A DNA stretch of 64,000 bases from Moritella marina ATCC 15381 (GCF_008931805.1 NZ_CP044399.1:2604001-2668000), one strand, 5' to 3'; positions 1 through 10,750 are shown, counted from the first letter of the stretch. The notes: generated by a model not told the origin, from the sequence alone. A program made the numbers and translations.

Positions 1-20
1 ATTTATCTGAATAACATGAT

Positions 21-1148
21 TTATTTCGCTAATGAACGATTTTCTAATTTGCGAATAAACGCGCGATCTTGCTCGATAGCGTCTTCTAATAATGGATTAC
101 GAGACCCATCCATTAATAAACCATCAACGCCGTCAGCAATGCGCTCTGCTGCACTTAGCATCAGTGCATAATTATGTGATGCTTGACCTGCACATGGAAA
201 CATCATGAATAGCGATACCCCTGGAGACTCAAACTGCTCCATCGTATCAATATCAAACGTACCTGGTTTAACCATATTCGCAAGGCTAAAGATAACTGCG
301 CCTTTACCTGCAGCATCCACGTGGCGATGGAAAATATCCATTGCACCAAATTTGAAGCCAAAGGCAGATAGCTCTTGTAATAATGCGGCGCCAGCAATGC
401 TCTTGCCTTCACGCGCCATAATATTGATTACAAATACAGCTTCATCTGGCAATATTTCTTCAGGTTGAGCGCTTGTATCGTTATCATTTTTAGTCAGACT
501 ATCCAGATGATCAACAGCCGTATGATCAACAACGTTGTGAGAAAAAGCACTATCTTCACGCACTGTATCAATCACAATCTCAGCGTGTTCAACAGCTTGA
601 ATGTGGTTTAAACTCTCGTCATTATCAACGGTAGGGGCGGTATCATGCACCACGTGAGCGACAGGTCTAATAACAGGGCGAATTTCGTCATCATCCCCTG
701 TTATCGCTTCATGTTCAGCATTGTTTACAACTTCCGCGCTAACCACATCATAACTTAAATCGTTTTTAACACTGTTATTCCCATCGGATGCAGTCAAAGA
801 CCCTTCAACATCGGTTGCAGAAAACGAACTCGCTAGCCCACTATTACTTACAGCACTCATCTTAATAGCACTATTAAACTGCGGCTCAATTTTTTCAACG
901 GCGACAGGTGTCGACTCTTCACGGCCTAAGTTTATCGTCGGCTCGACAGACTTAGTCACAACGCGTTTTTCACCGATGCCATCAAGGTCAAAGCCTTGTT
1001 CATCTTTAACGCTCTGACGAACTTTACCTAACGGTTTATCTTTTAATGGTTTTACTTCGTTCTTTTTATTCGACCAAAGGCCGTGGGCAATTAAAGCAAC
1101 AATTGCAATAAACCCTAATATGATGAGAACAAGTCGCAAATCTTGCAT
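21..1148 (-). CDS. zipA: Cell division protein ZipA
   Basis: ZipA anchors FtsZ to the inner membrane and stabilises the Z ring. The 375-residue product has one N-terminal membrane segment (about residues 5-25) with a short outside end, a basic stretch (KKNEVKPLKDK), a long acidic low-complexity linker (about 40-230) and a C-terminal FtsZ-binding domain (about 235-370, beginning near FVINIMAREGK). This order and length are typical of the family. The ATG at 1148 places the membrane anchor at the very N terminus. It lies 19 bp downstream of smc on the same strand, the smc-zipA order known from pseudomonads; ligA would be expected next, outside the window. Only the linker is poorly conserved, as usual. 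Confidence 0.95.
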   Translation of the reverse strand: MQDLRLVLIILGFIAIVALIAHGLWSNKKNEVKPLKDKPLGKVRQSVKDEQGFDLDGIGEKRVVTKSVEPTINLGREESTPVAVEKIEPQFNSAIKMSAVSNSGLASSFSATDVEGSLTASDGNNSVKNDLSYDVVSAEVVNNAEHEAITGDDDEIRPVIRPVAHVVHDTAPTVDNDESLNHIQAVEHAEIVIDTVREDSAFSHNVVDHTAVDHLDSLTKNDNDTSAQPEEILPDEAVFVINIMAREGKSIAGAALLQELSAFGFKFGAMDIFHRHVDAAGKGAVIFSLANMVKPGTFDIDTMEQFESPGVSLFMMFPCAGQASHNYALMLSAAERIADGVDGLLMDGSRNPLLEDAIEQDRAFIRKLENRSLAK

Positions 1149-1167
1149 AACAGCCTATCTCTTAATG

Positions 1168-4100
1168 TTAATTGTCTGTAAGTTCTACCGCTGTCGATAT
1201 ATCGACTGCGACGATTCGAGAGACCCCAGGTTCATGCATGGTCACTCCTATTAATTGCTGAGCCATTTCCATGGCTAACTTATTATGACTAATATAAATA
1301 AATTGTACTGTTTCTGACATCTCCTGAACCAGTTTACAAAAACGCCCGACATTTAACTCATCGAGTGGCGCGTCCACTTCATCTAACATACAAAATGGCG
1401 CAGGGTTTAATCGAAATATCGCAAACACTAATGACAATGCAGTTAAGGCTTTTTCACCACCGGAAAGCAATGAAATACGCGCATTTTTTTTACCTGGAGG
1501 GCGCGCCATAATGGTGACCCCCGAGTCCAATAAATTACTTGATGTAAGCTCTAACCAAGCAGCACCACCACCAAATACTTTGGGGAATAGTGCTTTAAAA
1601 TCGGTGTTTATTTTTTCAAACGTTGTCGCAAACCGAGCACGAGTCTGTTTATCAATTTTAACAATCGCCGCTTCGAGCGTCTCGATAGCTTTCTCTAAAT
1701 CATCAGTTTGTTCGTCTAAATACTGCTTGCGCTGCGATTGTTGTTCAAATTCTTCGACTGCCGCCAAGTTAACAGCGCCTATCTTTTGTAATTGTGCTTC
1801 TAGTTGTTTCAACTGTTGCTGGTATTCTTTTAACGTTAATATATTAACACACTCACGTTTCAATGTGTCTACATCCACATGGTCATCCGCAATTTGTTGA
1901 TATAATAGCTGTTCTCTTGCTTTGTTGTTCGCCTGCTTTAAATCTAACTGCTGTACTTTGTCTTTCACTTTTAAGCTACTTGACATTATCCTAGCACGTT
2001 TTTCTTCAATATCACGCTTATCATTAACCCGTTTTGTACGGGTTAATTTCTTCGCGTTGTTGTCACTTTCGATAGCAATTTGTTTTTCAGCTGCGAGCGC
2101 GCGTGCAGTTTCTAGTTGCTGTAAGCTTTCAGCATATAATGAGTCGTCACCTAATGCAGCAATATCTTGTAAAATAGTTTGATACTGTGCATTTGTTTTG
2201 GCGATAAGCTGCTGTTGTTTCTCTATTTCAACGGTACATTTAGTTTTCACCAAGAGCAACTCTTGTACTTGTGTAACCAGTACTTGTTGTTCTTGTAAAA
2301 ATTTAGCTTTGTCTGCTTTCGCTGATTCCGCTTTTTGAATCAAGCCATCATCGTTCGCGAGCTGAGTGATTGCAGTTTGTGTCGACATTATCTGCTCGTT
2401 AAAGCGCTGCACTTCCTCCGCTTCAATTGCGAGTAAATTATCCAGCGTTAATAACCGGGTATTTAATTGATCATGCTGAAGCTGCCATTGCGCTTGCTGT
2501 TGCTGTAATAAAACCAATTCAACGGTTAACTGTTTCACCTCACTTTGCTTATCATATAAATGATTTTGCAACTGCTCCGTTTGATGCTGATATTCGTCTT
2601 GAGTCACCTTCAATACGATTAATTGATTATGTTGTTTATCCATCAGGGTTTCAATGGTCGTTAAACGGTTCTGCAACTGAGATGCTTGCAGTTGCATTTC
2701 AATTCGACCTTGTGGTGACGATACGTTTGCTTTGGCATGCTGTGATAGCCACACACCTTCGTCGGTAAACCAATCGCCATGCGCAGTGATATAACTGTAT
2801 TCGCTATGATTTTCCACGCCTGCTTTCGCGTCGTTAATATTCGCGACACAAGTCACTTGATTTAGCTGACGGTTAAATAGATTGTTTTTGACTTTATCGG
2901 CTAACGAGCCAAGCCGCACGTCACATTGGCTCGGTTTAAACCACTGCAAAGCCGGTAGTGCATCAAGATCAAATTGAGCCAGTTGCGCATCCGAAATACA
3001 GTAAGCATCAAGCCAATTCGCCAATACTTTCTCAACAGCTGATTCCCAACCGGGTTCAACATCTAACTGCTGTAACAATTTTAACGGAATAGAATCGAAA
3101 TTACACTCTAACCAAGTCTGGGCGTGGTCGGCATGCTCCGCTTTACGTAACAGTTCTGCGATAACACTGAGTGATGCTTTAATTTCAATTTTTTCAGCCG
3201 CATTTTGAGCTATATTTTTATCGATTTCTGATACTTGTTTATCAATGCCTTGAGCGCCGTTATGCAAGCCCGCTAATTCATGTGCTAGCTGTGTTTCTTG
3301 TGATTGTAGCTGTTGTTGTTCAACGGTTTTATCACTGATTAAAACTTGTTTACTATGTTGAACAAATTGACGTTGCTCTTCAGCTAACTCACTACGCTGC
3401 AGTTTACTTTTATTTAAGACTGACTCAGCGCTTTTCACCGCATTGGTCAGTACATCCAGTTTACTGCTAAAGCGTTGTACTTTTTCAAGGTATACCGCAT
3501 GCTGGGCAATCGCCTGATCGCTCGTGATCGTCGCCGTCGCAAGGGATTGCTCAATCACCACTAATTCTGCAGATAGTCGGTTATAGTCAGTTGCGGTCAA
3601 TAAAGCCTGTTGCTGATGAACCTCTAATTGCATTTGTTCTTCTTGCAGTAATGCGTTTAACTTTTCGCTTTGCTGTAGGTTGTCTTGTTGTTTACCCGCT
3701 GATTCTTGCTTACGCGCTTTATGATGCAGTAATTTCTGCTCAATCTTGGTTAGCTCTGTGCCTTGTAAATAAAACGCTTGTTGCTGATTTTCAATTAATA
3801 TCGACAGTTCGTTTAACTGTACATCCAAATCGGTGACCTGAGTTTGCAATTTCGTCGCCGTGGCCGTCAGTTTCTCTTGTTCATTCGTTAACACTAATTT
3901 TTGCTGGGCAAGCTGATTAATAGAACGCTCAACATCGTATATTTGCACTAATCCAAGGCGGCTTTTCGCTTCCCGTTGCTGCTGTTTTAACGTTCGAAAC
4001 TGCTTAGCAACTGCTGACTGTACTTTCAACTTATCAATTTGTACGCCTAATTCAATACGAATATCTGCAAGTCGATTAAGGTTATCTTTGGTTTGATTAA

Positions 4101-4650
4101 TCCGTTGTTCGGTTTCACGACGCTTTTCTTTGTATTTAGAAATGCCAGCCGCTTCTTCGATAAAATGGCGTAATTCATGGGGCTTAGATTCGATTAAACG
4201 CGAGATCATACCCTGCTCAATAATCGCATAACTACGTGGTCCTAAACCTGTGCCTAAGAACAGTTCAGTGACATCTTTACGGCGGCATTTTTTACCATTG
4301 AGGTAGTATTGATTCGTCCCATCACGGTAGAGTTCACGGCGAATAGACACTTCGTTATATTGTAATAAAGCATGATCAATGCGTTGTTTGGCATTATCGA
4401 ACAGCAGTTCAACACTGGCTCTTGAAACTGGTGCTCGCGCCACTGAACCGTTAAAAATAACGTCAGCCATCGCATCACCACGCAAGTGCTTGGCCGAGCT
4501 TTCGCCCAGTACCCAGCGGACTGCATCAATAATATTGGATTTACCACAGCCATTGGGGCCAACAACCGCAGTCATATCAAAGGGGAAAAGCAGTTCCGTG
4601 GTATCAACAAACGACTTAAAGCCTGATATTTTGATCTTTTTAAGGTACAT
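1168..4650 (-). CDS. smc: Chromosome segregation protein SMC
   Basis: SMC ATPase of the condensin complex, which compacts and segregates the chromosome with ScpA and ScpB. The N-terminal head has Walker A (GPNGCGKSN, near residue 35). Two long Gln-rich coiled coils flank a hinge at roughly residues 515-650. The C-terminal head has the ABC signature (LLSGGEKALTA) and Walker B (CMLDEVDAPLD). About 1160 residues is the usual length. The ATG at 4650 gives the canonical MYLKKIKISGFKSF start; a TTG three codons upstream is open but has no support. It is cotranscribed with zipA. Enterobacteria and vibrios use MukBEF instead, so this gene says the host belongs to an SMC-type gamma lineage. Confidence 0.96.
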   Translation of the reverse strand: MYLKKIKISGFKSFVDTTELLFPFDMTAVVGPNGCGKSNIIDAVRWVLGESSAKHLRGDAMADVIFNGSVARAPVSRASVELLFDNAKQRIDHALLQYNEVSIRRELYRDGTNQYYLNGKKCRRKDVTELFLGTGLGPRSYAIIEQGMISRLIESKPHELRHFIEEAAGISKYKEKRRETEQRINQTKDNLNRLADIRIELGVQIDKLKVQSAVAKQFRTLKQQQREAKSRLGLVQIYDVERSINQLAQQKLVLTNEQEKLTATATKLQTQVTDLDVQLNELSILIENQQQAFYLQGTELTKIEQKLLHHKARKQESAGKQQDNLQQSEKLNALLQEEQMQLEVHQQQALLTATDYNRLSAELVVIEQSLATATITSDQAIAQHAVYLEKVQRFSSKLDVLTNAVKSAESVLNKSKLQRSELAEEQRQFVQHSKQVLISDKTVEQQQLQSQETQLAHELAGLHNGAQGIDKQVSEIDKNIAQNAAEKIEIKASLSVIAELLRKAEHADHAQTWLECNFDSIPLKLLQQLDVEPGWESAVEKVLANWLDAYCISDAQLAQFDLDALPALQWFKPSQCDVRLGSLADKVKNNLFNRQLNQVTCVANINDAKAGVENHSEYSYITAHGDWFTDEGVWLSQHAKANVSSPQGRIEMQLQASQLQNRLTTIETLMDKQHNQLIVLKVTQDEYQHQTEQLQNHLYDKQSEVKQLTVELVLLQQQQAQWQLQHDQLNTRLLTLDNLLAIEAEEVQRFNEQIMSTQTAITQLANDDGLIQKAESAKADKAKFLQEQQVLVTQVQELLLVKTKCTVEIEKQQQLIAKTNAQYQTILQDIAALGDDSLYAESLQQLETARALAAEKQIAIESDNNAKKLTRTKRVNDKRDIEEKRARIMSSSLKVKDKVQQLDLKQANNKAREQLLYQQIADDHVDVDTLKRECVNILTLKEYQQQLKQLEAQLQKIGAVNLAAVEEFEQQSQRKQYLDEQTDDLEKAIETLEAAIVKIDKQTRARFATTFEKINTDFKALFPKVFGGGAAWLELTSSNLLDSGVTIMARPPGKKNARISLLSGGEKALTALSLVFAIFRLNPAPFCMLDEVDAPLDELNVGRFCKLVQEMSETVQFIYISHNKLAMEMAQQLIGVTMHEPGVSRIVAVDISTAVELTDN

Positions 4651-4878
4651 AGCCAACAACGTAGATAGAATAACCAGAAAACTTTAGCAGATGTATGTGT
4701 AATATTAAAGATTCGTCTAGGTAGAATATAAAAGCTGTTGCTTTTTACTGCACTTTTTACGCCAATTGAGGTCTCTTTATTACAATGACAGTGAAATGAT
4801 AGATGCAATGATAGCCGCACCATCACCACAGCATGATAAGATATGCCACTTAAACCACTTACATAGGCTCCATAGAAT

Positions 4879-5619
4879 ATGCTTTCAGTAAAACCCTCGT
4901 TATCGGGATTTCAATATTTCCTACAAGGATTTGACTTGATCCGTCAACCTAAGCTAAGACCTTTTGTATTGATCCCATTATTAGTTAACTTGATTTTGTT
5001 CTCGGTTAGTTTTTACTTCTTATTTCAACAAATCGACGTTTGGTTGCTGCAGCTTGAAGCAAGTTTAGACTGGTTGAGCTGGTTGGTTTATATTATAAAA
5101 CCCCTCGCCTTTATTGTTATACTGCTGGTCTTTGGTTTCTTTTTTGGTGCCATCGCCAATATTATTGCGGCGCCATTTAATGGCTTATTGGCAGAACAAA
5201 CTGAGCTATTATTAAGTAATAAACCGCTACCAGAAATGAGTATCAAAGAGATCCTGTTAGATATCCCACGAGTACTGACGCGAGAGCTAAAAAAGATAAA
5301 ATACTACATTCCGCGTGCGATTGGGTTACTGCTGTTATTTTTCATTCCCGTTGTCGGCCAAACCGTCGCACCGGTATTGTGGTTTATCTTCACCGCTTGG
5401 ATGCTCGCGATCCAATACGCTGATTACACATTTGATAATAACAAAATCGGCTTTGACGAAATGCGTAGTGAATTATCATCAAACCGTATGCAGTCATTAA
5501 GCTTTGGTTCTATGGTGGCATTGTGCCAATCAATCCCAATCGTTAATTTCATGATCATGCCTGTTGCTGTTTGTGGTGCAACAGCGATGTGGGTAAGTAA
5601 TAGCGATAACTCGCAGTAG
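4879..5619 (+). CDS. cysZ: Sulfate transporter CysZ
   Basis: CysZ is an inner-membrane sulfate permease feeding cysteine biosynthesis. The 246-residue protein begins with the family-typical SGFQYFLQGFDLI segment. Hydrophobic blocks lie at about 28-50, 68-100, 150-180 and 210-235, with the amphipathic region RELKKIKYYIPRA between them. Length matches the E. coli protein. It is divergent from smc across a 228 bp gap and ends just before a strong bidirectional terminator. cysK lies downstream, separated by one opposite-strand gene, so the usual cysZ-cysK neighbourhood is interrupted. Ribosome-site support for the start is weak, but no better start is present. Confidence 0.92.
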   Translation: MLSVKPSLSGFQYFLQGFDLIRQPKLRPFVLIPLLVNLILFSVSFYFLFQQIDVWLLQLEASLDWLSWLVYIIKPLAFIVILLVFGFFFGAIANIIAAPFNGLLAEQTELLLSNKPLPEMSIKEILLDIPRVLTRELKKIKYYIPRAIGLLLLFFIPVVGQTVAPVLWFIFTAWMLAIQYADYTFDNNKIGFDEMRSELSSNRMQSLSFGSMVALCQSIPIVNFMIMPVAVCGATAMWVSNSDNSQ

Positions 5620-5654
5620 TTTACGACCCCCGACATAGACATAGACTTAAAAAC

Positions 5655-5704
5655 AAAAAGACCCCGTTAAACTCTGTATTTATCAGAGCAACGGGGTCTT
5701 TTTA
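5655..5704. terminator. Bidirectional terminator between cysZ and the FabH-like gene
   Basis: A perfect stem (AAAGACCCCGTT paired with AACGGGGTCTTT) has a second inner stem around TATTTA, with A-run and T-run on its two sides. It can terminate cysZ on the plus strand and the ketoacyl-synthase gene on the minus strand. Confidence 0.9.
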
Positions 5705-5730
5705 TTTAAGCGAGGTTTTAGTGTTAACGA

Positions 5731-6852
5731 TTAACAGCGTTTTAATACCAGTGAGCCCACTGAATAACCCGCGCCAAACGAGCAGATTAATGCCAGATCA
5801 CCACTCTCCACACCGTCTTGGTGTAAATGGAAAGCAATAATAGAACCTGCTGACGCCGTATTAGCGTAGGTATCTAGAATAATAGGCGCTTCAGTCGCAG
5901 ATGGATCACGACCCATTAGCTTCTTCGCTAAATAATTATTCATATTGATATTGGCTTGATGTAACCACAAGCGTTTAAAGTTACTTGCTTGTAAATCTAA
6001 ACCGCTTAACTGCTCTGTGATCAAGTTATATACCGTCGGTAATACTTCTTTAAATACCTTGCGGCCATTCTGCATAAAGAAGCTGGAATCAGCGTTAATA
6101 TCAGCGCCTTCACTACGGCTTAAATAACCTAAGTTATTACGGATATTATTTGAATACTGGGTAAACAATTTGCTATCAATAATTTCATAACAAGTTTCAC
6201 TGGTTGCAGTGGCTTTATCTTCAATCACTACCGCTGTACACACATCACCAAAAATGAAGTGGCTGTCACGATCTTTAAAGTTTAAATGCGCTGAACAAAT
6301 TTCAGGGTTCACCACTAATGCGGCTTTACTACGGCCAGACTTAACCGCGTCCATCGCACTGGCAATAGCAAACGTTGCAGACGAACACGCCACGCTCATG
6401 TCATAGGCGAAACCATTAGCACCAAGGAAGTGTTGCAGTTCAACAGCCATTGCCGGATAAGCACGTTGGAAACCTGACGCGGCAAAGATAATTAAATCGA
6501 TATCTTCTGCTTGTTTATTTGCAGCGGCGAGTGCTTGCTTTGCCGCAACCAATGCCATTTGTACGGTAATACTCGGTTCGTCATCGTTAATAGGCTGAAA
6601 TACTGGGCGCATGATCGCAGGATCTAAAATGCCCGCTTTGCTCATCACAAAACGACTTTTAATACCCGATGCTTTTTCAATAAATTCACTGCTTGAGTGT
6701 GCTTTAGCTGTTACGTCACCCGCTTCAATTGCGGCGGCATTGTCAGCATTAAAATTGTCTACATAACGATTAAAGCTTGTTACTAGTTCATCATTACTGA
6801 TTGCATCTGGAGGGGTAAATAACCCGCTACCACTAATTACTACATTACTCAT
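5731..6852 (-). CDS. Beta-ketoacyl-ACP synthase III family protein (FabH-like)
   Basis: Thiolase-fold condensing enzyme of the KAS III family; these join an acyl-CoA to malonyl-ACP to start fatty-acid or related chains. The 373-residue protein shows the Cys-His-Asn triad: Cys in DMSVACSSATFA, His in LWLHQANINM and Asn in DTYANTASAGS. It is longer than housekeeping FabH (about 317 residues), with an extended N-terminal region (about 30-95), so it may be a second KAS III with a different primer. An AAGGAC ribosome site lies 8 nt before the ATG. It stands alone, opposite to both neighbours, with its own 490 bp upstream region. The substrate cannot be read from sequence. Confidence 0.8.
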   Translation of the reverse strand: MSNVVISGSGLFTPPDAISNDELVTSFNRYVDNFNADNAAAIEAGDVTAKAHSSSEFIEKASGIKSRFVMSKAGILDPAIMRPVFQPINDDEPSITVQMALVAAKQALAAANKQAEDIDLIIFAASGFQRAYPAMAVELQHFLGANGFAYDMSVACSSATFAIASAMDAVKSGRSKAALVVNPEICSAHLNFKDRDSHFIFGDVCTAVVIEDKATATSETCYEIIDSKLFTQYSNNIRNNLGYLSRSEGADINADSSFFMQNGRKVFKEVLPTVYNLITEQLSGLDLQASNFKRLWLHQANINMNNYLAKKLMGRDPSATEAPIILDTYANTASAGSIIAFHLHQDGVESGDLALICSFGAGYSVGSLVLKRC

Positions 6853-7346
6853 TACATTGTCCTTTAGCGACCCATGGGTTGAATCACTATCAGCTAAATT
6901 GGGATACAGAGTTAACTAAACTAAAGCAAACTGTGTACTAGATCTAGCAGCGCATCCGACAAAAATGAAAAAATAGTCCCTTTGTAATCAAATTAATACT
7001 TTAAAAAACAGCGTGAACACTAAATTAACTTGTACGCTGGAACTAATCACCGCAATTTGGTCTATATATAAGAAGGTCTCAGCACCATACAACCGCATGT
7101 GAATGCTTTATATCAGCTTTATTAAGTGGTGGTAAAAATGGAATTTAAACACTATGCATAACTAATCGTTATAAGTTCTTATCATTTTAGAACCTAACGA
7201 TATAACAAAACAGCATTTTCAATTTTCTAACTTATCAGTATGCTTAAACCATAAGTTAATTAATTCGTTCACAAAAAACAATTAGCAGATACGTATCGTT
7301 ACTAAATACATATAAGTTACGCGTAATCATTATATAGGGAAATCCC
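6853..7346. other. Divergent intergenic region, FabH-like gene / cysK
   Basis: An AT-rich 494 bp stretch with no credible gene. It must hold the promoters of both divergent genes, including a CysB-type control region for cysK if regulation follows the enterobacterial pattern. I could not assign a specific CysB site. The ORF that enters it on the minus strand is antisense to cysK and looks spurious. Confidence 0.5.
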
Positions 7347-8315
7347 ATGAGCCAAATTTTACAAGACAACACACTATCTATCGGTAATACACCTCTAGTA
7401 CGCTTAAACCGAGTGACTACAGGTAACGTGTTTGCCAAAATTGAAAGTCGTAATCCAAGTGCCAGCGTTAAATGCCGTATCGGTGCTAATATGATCTGGC
7501 AGGCAGAAAAAGACGGTATCTTAAAAGAAGGTATTGAGATTGTAGAACCAACAAGTGGTAATACTGGTATTGCATTAGCATTTGTTGCCGCAGCTCGTGG
7601 GTATAAACTAACATTAACGATGCCTAACACAATGAGTCTTGAACGTCGCAAGCTACTTAAAGCATTAGGTGCTAACCTTGTGTTGACTGATGGCGCAAAA
7701 GGCATGAAAGGCGCTATTGATAAAGCGGTTGAAATCCGAGATGCAAATCCTGAAACAACCATTTTATTACAACAATTTGAAAATCCAGCTAACCCAGCGA
7801 TCCACGAACAAACAACGGGTCCAGAAATTTGGGAAGCGACAGACGGCCAAGTTGATGTATTAGTCGCTGGTGTAGGTACAGGTGGCACAATCACAGGTAC
7901 TAGCCGCTACATTAAATTGAATAAAGGTAAAGATTTAGTATCGGTTGCGGTAGAGCCAACTAACTCACCAGTGATTAGCCAAGCAAAATCAGGTGAAGCA
8001 TTAACGCCGGGTCCACATAAGATCCAAGGTATTGGCGCTGGTTTTATCCCAGGTAACCTAGATTTAGAAATGGTTGACCGTGTAGAACTCGTCTCAAACG
8101 AAGATTCTATCGAAATGGCACAACGTCTAATGAAAGAAGAAGGCATCCTAGCGGGTATCTCATCAGGTGCAGCGGTTGTTGCTGCTGCACGCTTAGCTGA
8201 ATTACCTGAATATGCCGATAAAAACATTGTTGTTATTTTACCGTCCTCAGGTGAACGTTATTTAAGTACAGCATTATTTGATGGTGTATTTACTGAGCAA
8301 GAGCTCCAACAATAA
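7347..8315 (+). CDS. cysK: Cysteine synthase A (O-acetylserine sulfhydrylase)
   Basis: PLP enzyme that makes L-cysteine from O-acetylserine and sulfide in the cytoplasm. The 322-residue protein carries the PLP lysine K42 in [11 protein letters not shown], the substrate loop TSGNTGIA, the phosphate-binding GTGGTITG and the C-terminal SSGERY motif. Length and motifs are those of CysK rather than CysM ([16 protein letters not shown]-type region; no CysM-specific extension). The ATG follows GGGAAATCCC, a reasonable ribosome site. A factor-independent terminator follows at 8379. With cysZ upstream it forms the sulfate-to-cysteine end of the pathway. Confidence 0.96.
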   Translation: MSQILQDNTLSIGNTPLVRLNRVTTGNVFAKIESRNPSASVKCRIGANMIWQAEKDGILKEGIEIVEPTSGNTGIALAFVAAARGYKLTLTMPNTMSLERRKLLKALGANLVLTDGAKGMKGAIDKAVEIRDANPETTILLQQFENPANPAIHEQTTGPEIWEATDGQVDVLVAGVGTGGTITGTSRYIKLNKGKDLVSVAVEPTNSPVISQAKSGEALTPGPHKIQGIGAGFIPGNLDLEMVDRVELVSNEDSIEMAQRLMKEEGILAGISSGAAVVAAARLAELPEYADKNIVVILPSSGERYLSTALFDGVFTEQELQQ

Positions 8316-8378
8316 ACATAAAGATACGATAATAGTCACAACGATGCTGTTGTAGTTACAATAAATTAACAAGATTAA

Positions 8379-8406
8379 CAAAAGCCGCACTAGCGGCTTT
8401 TTTTTA
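8379..8406 (+). terminator. cysK terminator
   Basis: Eight-base stem AAAGCCGC/GCGGCTTT with a four-base loop followed by an unbroken run of about ten T residues, 65 bp after the cysK stop. Confidence 0.9.
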
Positions 8407-8457
8407 TACAAAGCATTTTTTTTATTCCTGTTGATAGCCGTCACACTTTGCCATTTT

Positions 8458-8478
8458 TGTTGTAATTAAACTACAACA
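8458..8478. promoter_or_regulatory. Inverted repeat in the ptsH upstream region
   Basis: TGTTGTA and TACAACA form a 7 bp perfect inverted repeat with a 7 bp AT spacer, with weaker CCAT/ATGG pairing outside. It lies about 180 bp before ptsH in a gene-free 340 bp stretch (8316-8659). The symmetry suggests a protein-binding site, but it does not match a CRP box and no regulator is assigned. Confidence 0.3.
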
Positions 8479-8659
8479 ATGGCCTGAATTAGGGGTAATA
8501 TAGCTACATCGCATTGTTTTGTAGTAAAACTTACGAAAACATGATCTATACCCATATTTTTTATAAAAAATAGTTATTTTACTCTGTAAAATTAGATTAC
8601 ACTTACATTTATGGTTATAGTAAAACACTCTTTTAGAATCGTTATTTTAAGGAAAAGTC

Positions 8660-8917
8660 ATGTACCAAAAATCAGTTGAAATTATCGCACCAAACGGTCT
8701 TCACACTCGCCCTGCTGCTCTTTTCGTAAAAAAAGCAAAAGAATTCGAGTCAAAAATCTCTGTTGAAGCTGGCGGTAAATCTGCAAGCGCTACAAGCTTA
8801 TTTAAATTACAAACGTTAGGCCTTTCTAAAGGTGTAACTATGACTATTTCTGCTGAAGGTACTGACGAGCAAGCGGCTGTTGAAGCGCTAGTTGCTCTTA
8901 TGGATATCTTAGAATAG
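8660..8917 (+). CDS. ptsH: Phosphocarrier protein HPr
   Basis: HPr carries phosphate from enzyme I to the sugar-specific EIIA proteins of the phosphotransferase system. The 85-residue protein has the phosphorylated His15 (NGLHTRPAA) and the Ser46 region ([13 protein letters not shown]). Length matches E. coli HPr. An AAGGAAAAG ribosome site lies just upstream. First gene of ptsH-ptsI-crr, with 48 bp to ptsI. Confidence 0.97.
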   Translation: MYQKSVEIIAPNGLHTRPAALFVKKAKEFESKISVEAGGKSASATSLFKLQTLGLSKGVTMTISAEGTDEQAAVEALVALMDILE

Positions 8918-8965
8918 ATCCCATTTGTCATTAACGTATTTTTTGTATTGAAGTAAGGAAAGGTT

Positions 8966-10693
8966 ATGATATCAGGCATTCTCGCCTCACCAGGTATTGC
9001 TTTTGGTAAAGCACAATTATTCATTAACGAAGAAATTGTTCTTAACCAACAAACTATTGAAACTGCACAGATCGATGAACAAATAGCTATTTTTTTAGCT
9101 GCTAGGGATAAGTCTGCGATACAGCTTGAAGCTATCACGGAAATGGCACGCCAAACATTTGGCGATGAGAAAGCTGAAATCTTCGAAGGGCACATGATGC
9201 TACTAGAAGACGAAGAGTTAGAAGACGATATCGTAACCTTTATTAAGAAAAATAAAGCATCGGCAGATCTTGCTATTCACAGCATCATCGAAGAAAATGC
9301 TGAAATGATGGCTGCACTAGATGACCCATACTTAAGAGAACGCGCTGCAGATTTCCGTGATATCGGTAATCGCATCGTAAAAAATGCACTCGGTATGGAA
9401 ATTGTTTCATTAAGCGCAATTGAAGATGAAGTCATTCTAATTGCTAGCGACTTAACACCGTCAGAAACAGCACAGATTAACCTAGATAAAATCTTAGGTT
9501 TCATCACTGACTTAGGTGGTCGTACCGCGCACACATCAATCATGGCGCGTTCATTAGAACTTCCAGCGATTGTTGGTACAGGCAACGTAACTGAAACTAT
9601 CAAATCAGGTGATTTCGTTATCCTTGATGCCATTAACAATAGTGTTATTGTTAATCCATCAGAAGACGTAATTAAAGAATACAAAGCAACTCAAGCCCAT
9701 TACCTTGCTGAAAAAGCAGAGCTGCTTAAAATGAAAGACTTACCTGCAATTACACTTGACGGTAAGCACGTGGAAGTATGTGGTAACGTTGGCACTGTAA
9801 AAGATTGTGCAGGTGTAATCCGTAATGGCGGCGAAGGCGTTGGTCTTTACCGTACAGAATTCCTCTTTATGGACCGTGATAGCTTACCAACTGAAGATGA
9901 ACAGTTTGAAGCATACAAAGCGGTTGCAGAAAGCATGAATGGTCAGTCAGTGATCATCCGTACTATGGATATCGGTGGTGATAAAGACCTACCATACCTA
10001 AACTTACCAAAAGAAATGAACCCATTCTTGGGTTGGCGCGCGATCCGTATCTGTTTCGACCGTCCAGAAATTATGAATGCACAGCTACGCGCTATCTTAC
10101 GTGCATCTGCATTCGGTAAAATCCGCATTATGTTCCCGATGATTATTTCTGTTGAAGAAATTCGTCTGCTTAAGGACATTCTAACGACACTGAAAGCTGA
10201 ATTAACAGCTGAAGGTCACGCTTTCGATGCCGCAATCGAAACAGGTGTAATGGTTGAAACACCAGCAGCTGCAGCCATTGCGCATCACCTTATTAAAGAA
10301 GTAGACTTCTTTAGTATTGGTACTAACGATTTAACGCAGTACACACTTGCGGTAGACCGTGGTAACGAAATGATTTCAGACCTATATAACCCACTTACAC
10401 CAGCGGTACTAACGCTGATTAAACAGGTTATTGACGCTTCACATGCTGCGGGCAAGTGGACAGGTATGTGTGGTGAACTTGCGGGTGATGAAACTGCAAC
10501 ACTACTATTACTTGGTATGGGCTTAGATGAGTTCTCTATGAGTGGCATCTCTATCCCTAAAGTAAAGAAAACAATCCGTAATGCTAACTTTGCTGATGTT
10601 AAAGAGTTAGCAGACCAAGCATTAAGCTGTGCAACTGCAGGTGAAATCCAAGAGTTAATCGCTCAGTTCACCAAACAACGCGCTGCTTGCTAA
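8966..10693 (+). CDS. ptsI: PTS enzyme I (phosphoenolpyruvate-protein phosphotransferase)
   Basis: Enzyme I takes phosphate from phosphoenolpyruvate and passes it to HPr. The 575-residue protein shows the HPr-binding helical N-terminal domain (about 1-145), the swivelling phosphohistidine domain with [15 protein letters not shown] (active His near residue 190) and a C-terminal PEP-binding barrel with [10 protein letters not shown], the GIDxG-like [10 protein letters not shown] and the active-site Cys in GMCGELAGD. Length equals E. coli enzyme I. An AAGGAAAGG ribosome site precedes the ATG. The gap to crr is 122 bp and holds a perfect hairpin, so crr may be partly independent. Confidence 0.97.
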   Translation: MISGILASPGIAFGKAQLFINEEIVLNQQTIETAQIDEQIAIFLAARDKSAIQLEAITEMARQTFGDEKAEIFEGHMMLLEDEELEDDIVTFIKKNKASADLAIHSIIEENAEMMAALDDPYLRERAADFRDIGNRIVKNALGMEIVSLSAIEDEVILIASDLTPSETAQINLDKILGFITDLGGRTAHTSIMARSLELPAIVGTGNVTETIKSGDFVILDAINNSVIVNPSEDVIKEYKATQAHYLAEKAELLKMKDLPAITLDGKHVEVCGNVGTVKDCAGVIRNGGEGVGLYRTEFLFMDRDSLPTEDEQFEAYKAVAESMNGQSVIIRTMDIGGDKDLPYLNLPKEMNPFLGWRAIRICFDRPEIMNAQLRAILRASAFGKIRIMFPMIISVEEIRLLKDILTTLKAELTAEGHAFDAAIETGVMVETPAAAAIAHHLIKEVDFFSIGTNDLTQYTLAVDRGNEMISDLYNPLTPAVLTLIKQVIDASHAAGKWTGMCGELAGDETATLLLLGMGLDEFSMSGISIPKVKKTIRNANFADVKELADQALSCATAGEIQELIAQFTKQRAAC

Positions 10694-10750
10694 TTATTTC
10701 AGTTTTCATAGCATCTAATCTTGTAAGATAATGCTATGATGACAACGTAA

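Noticed and set aside
7256-7894. 212-codon minus-strand ORF
   Set aside because: It is antisense to cysK, whose motifs are complete; composition is that of a shadow frame.
8422-8628. 68-codon minus-strand ORF before ptsH
   Set aside because: Lys/Tyr/Cys-rich sequence typical of random AT-rich reading; occupies the pts promoter region.
8701-9195. 164-codon minus-strand ORF over ptsH/ptsI
   Set aside because: Antisense to two fully recognised genes; no homology or ribosome site.
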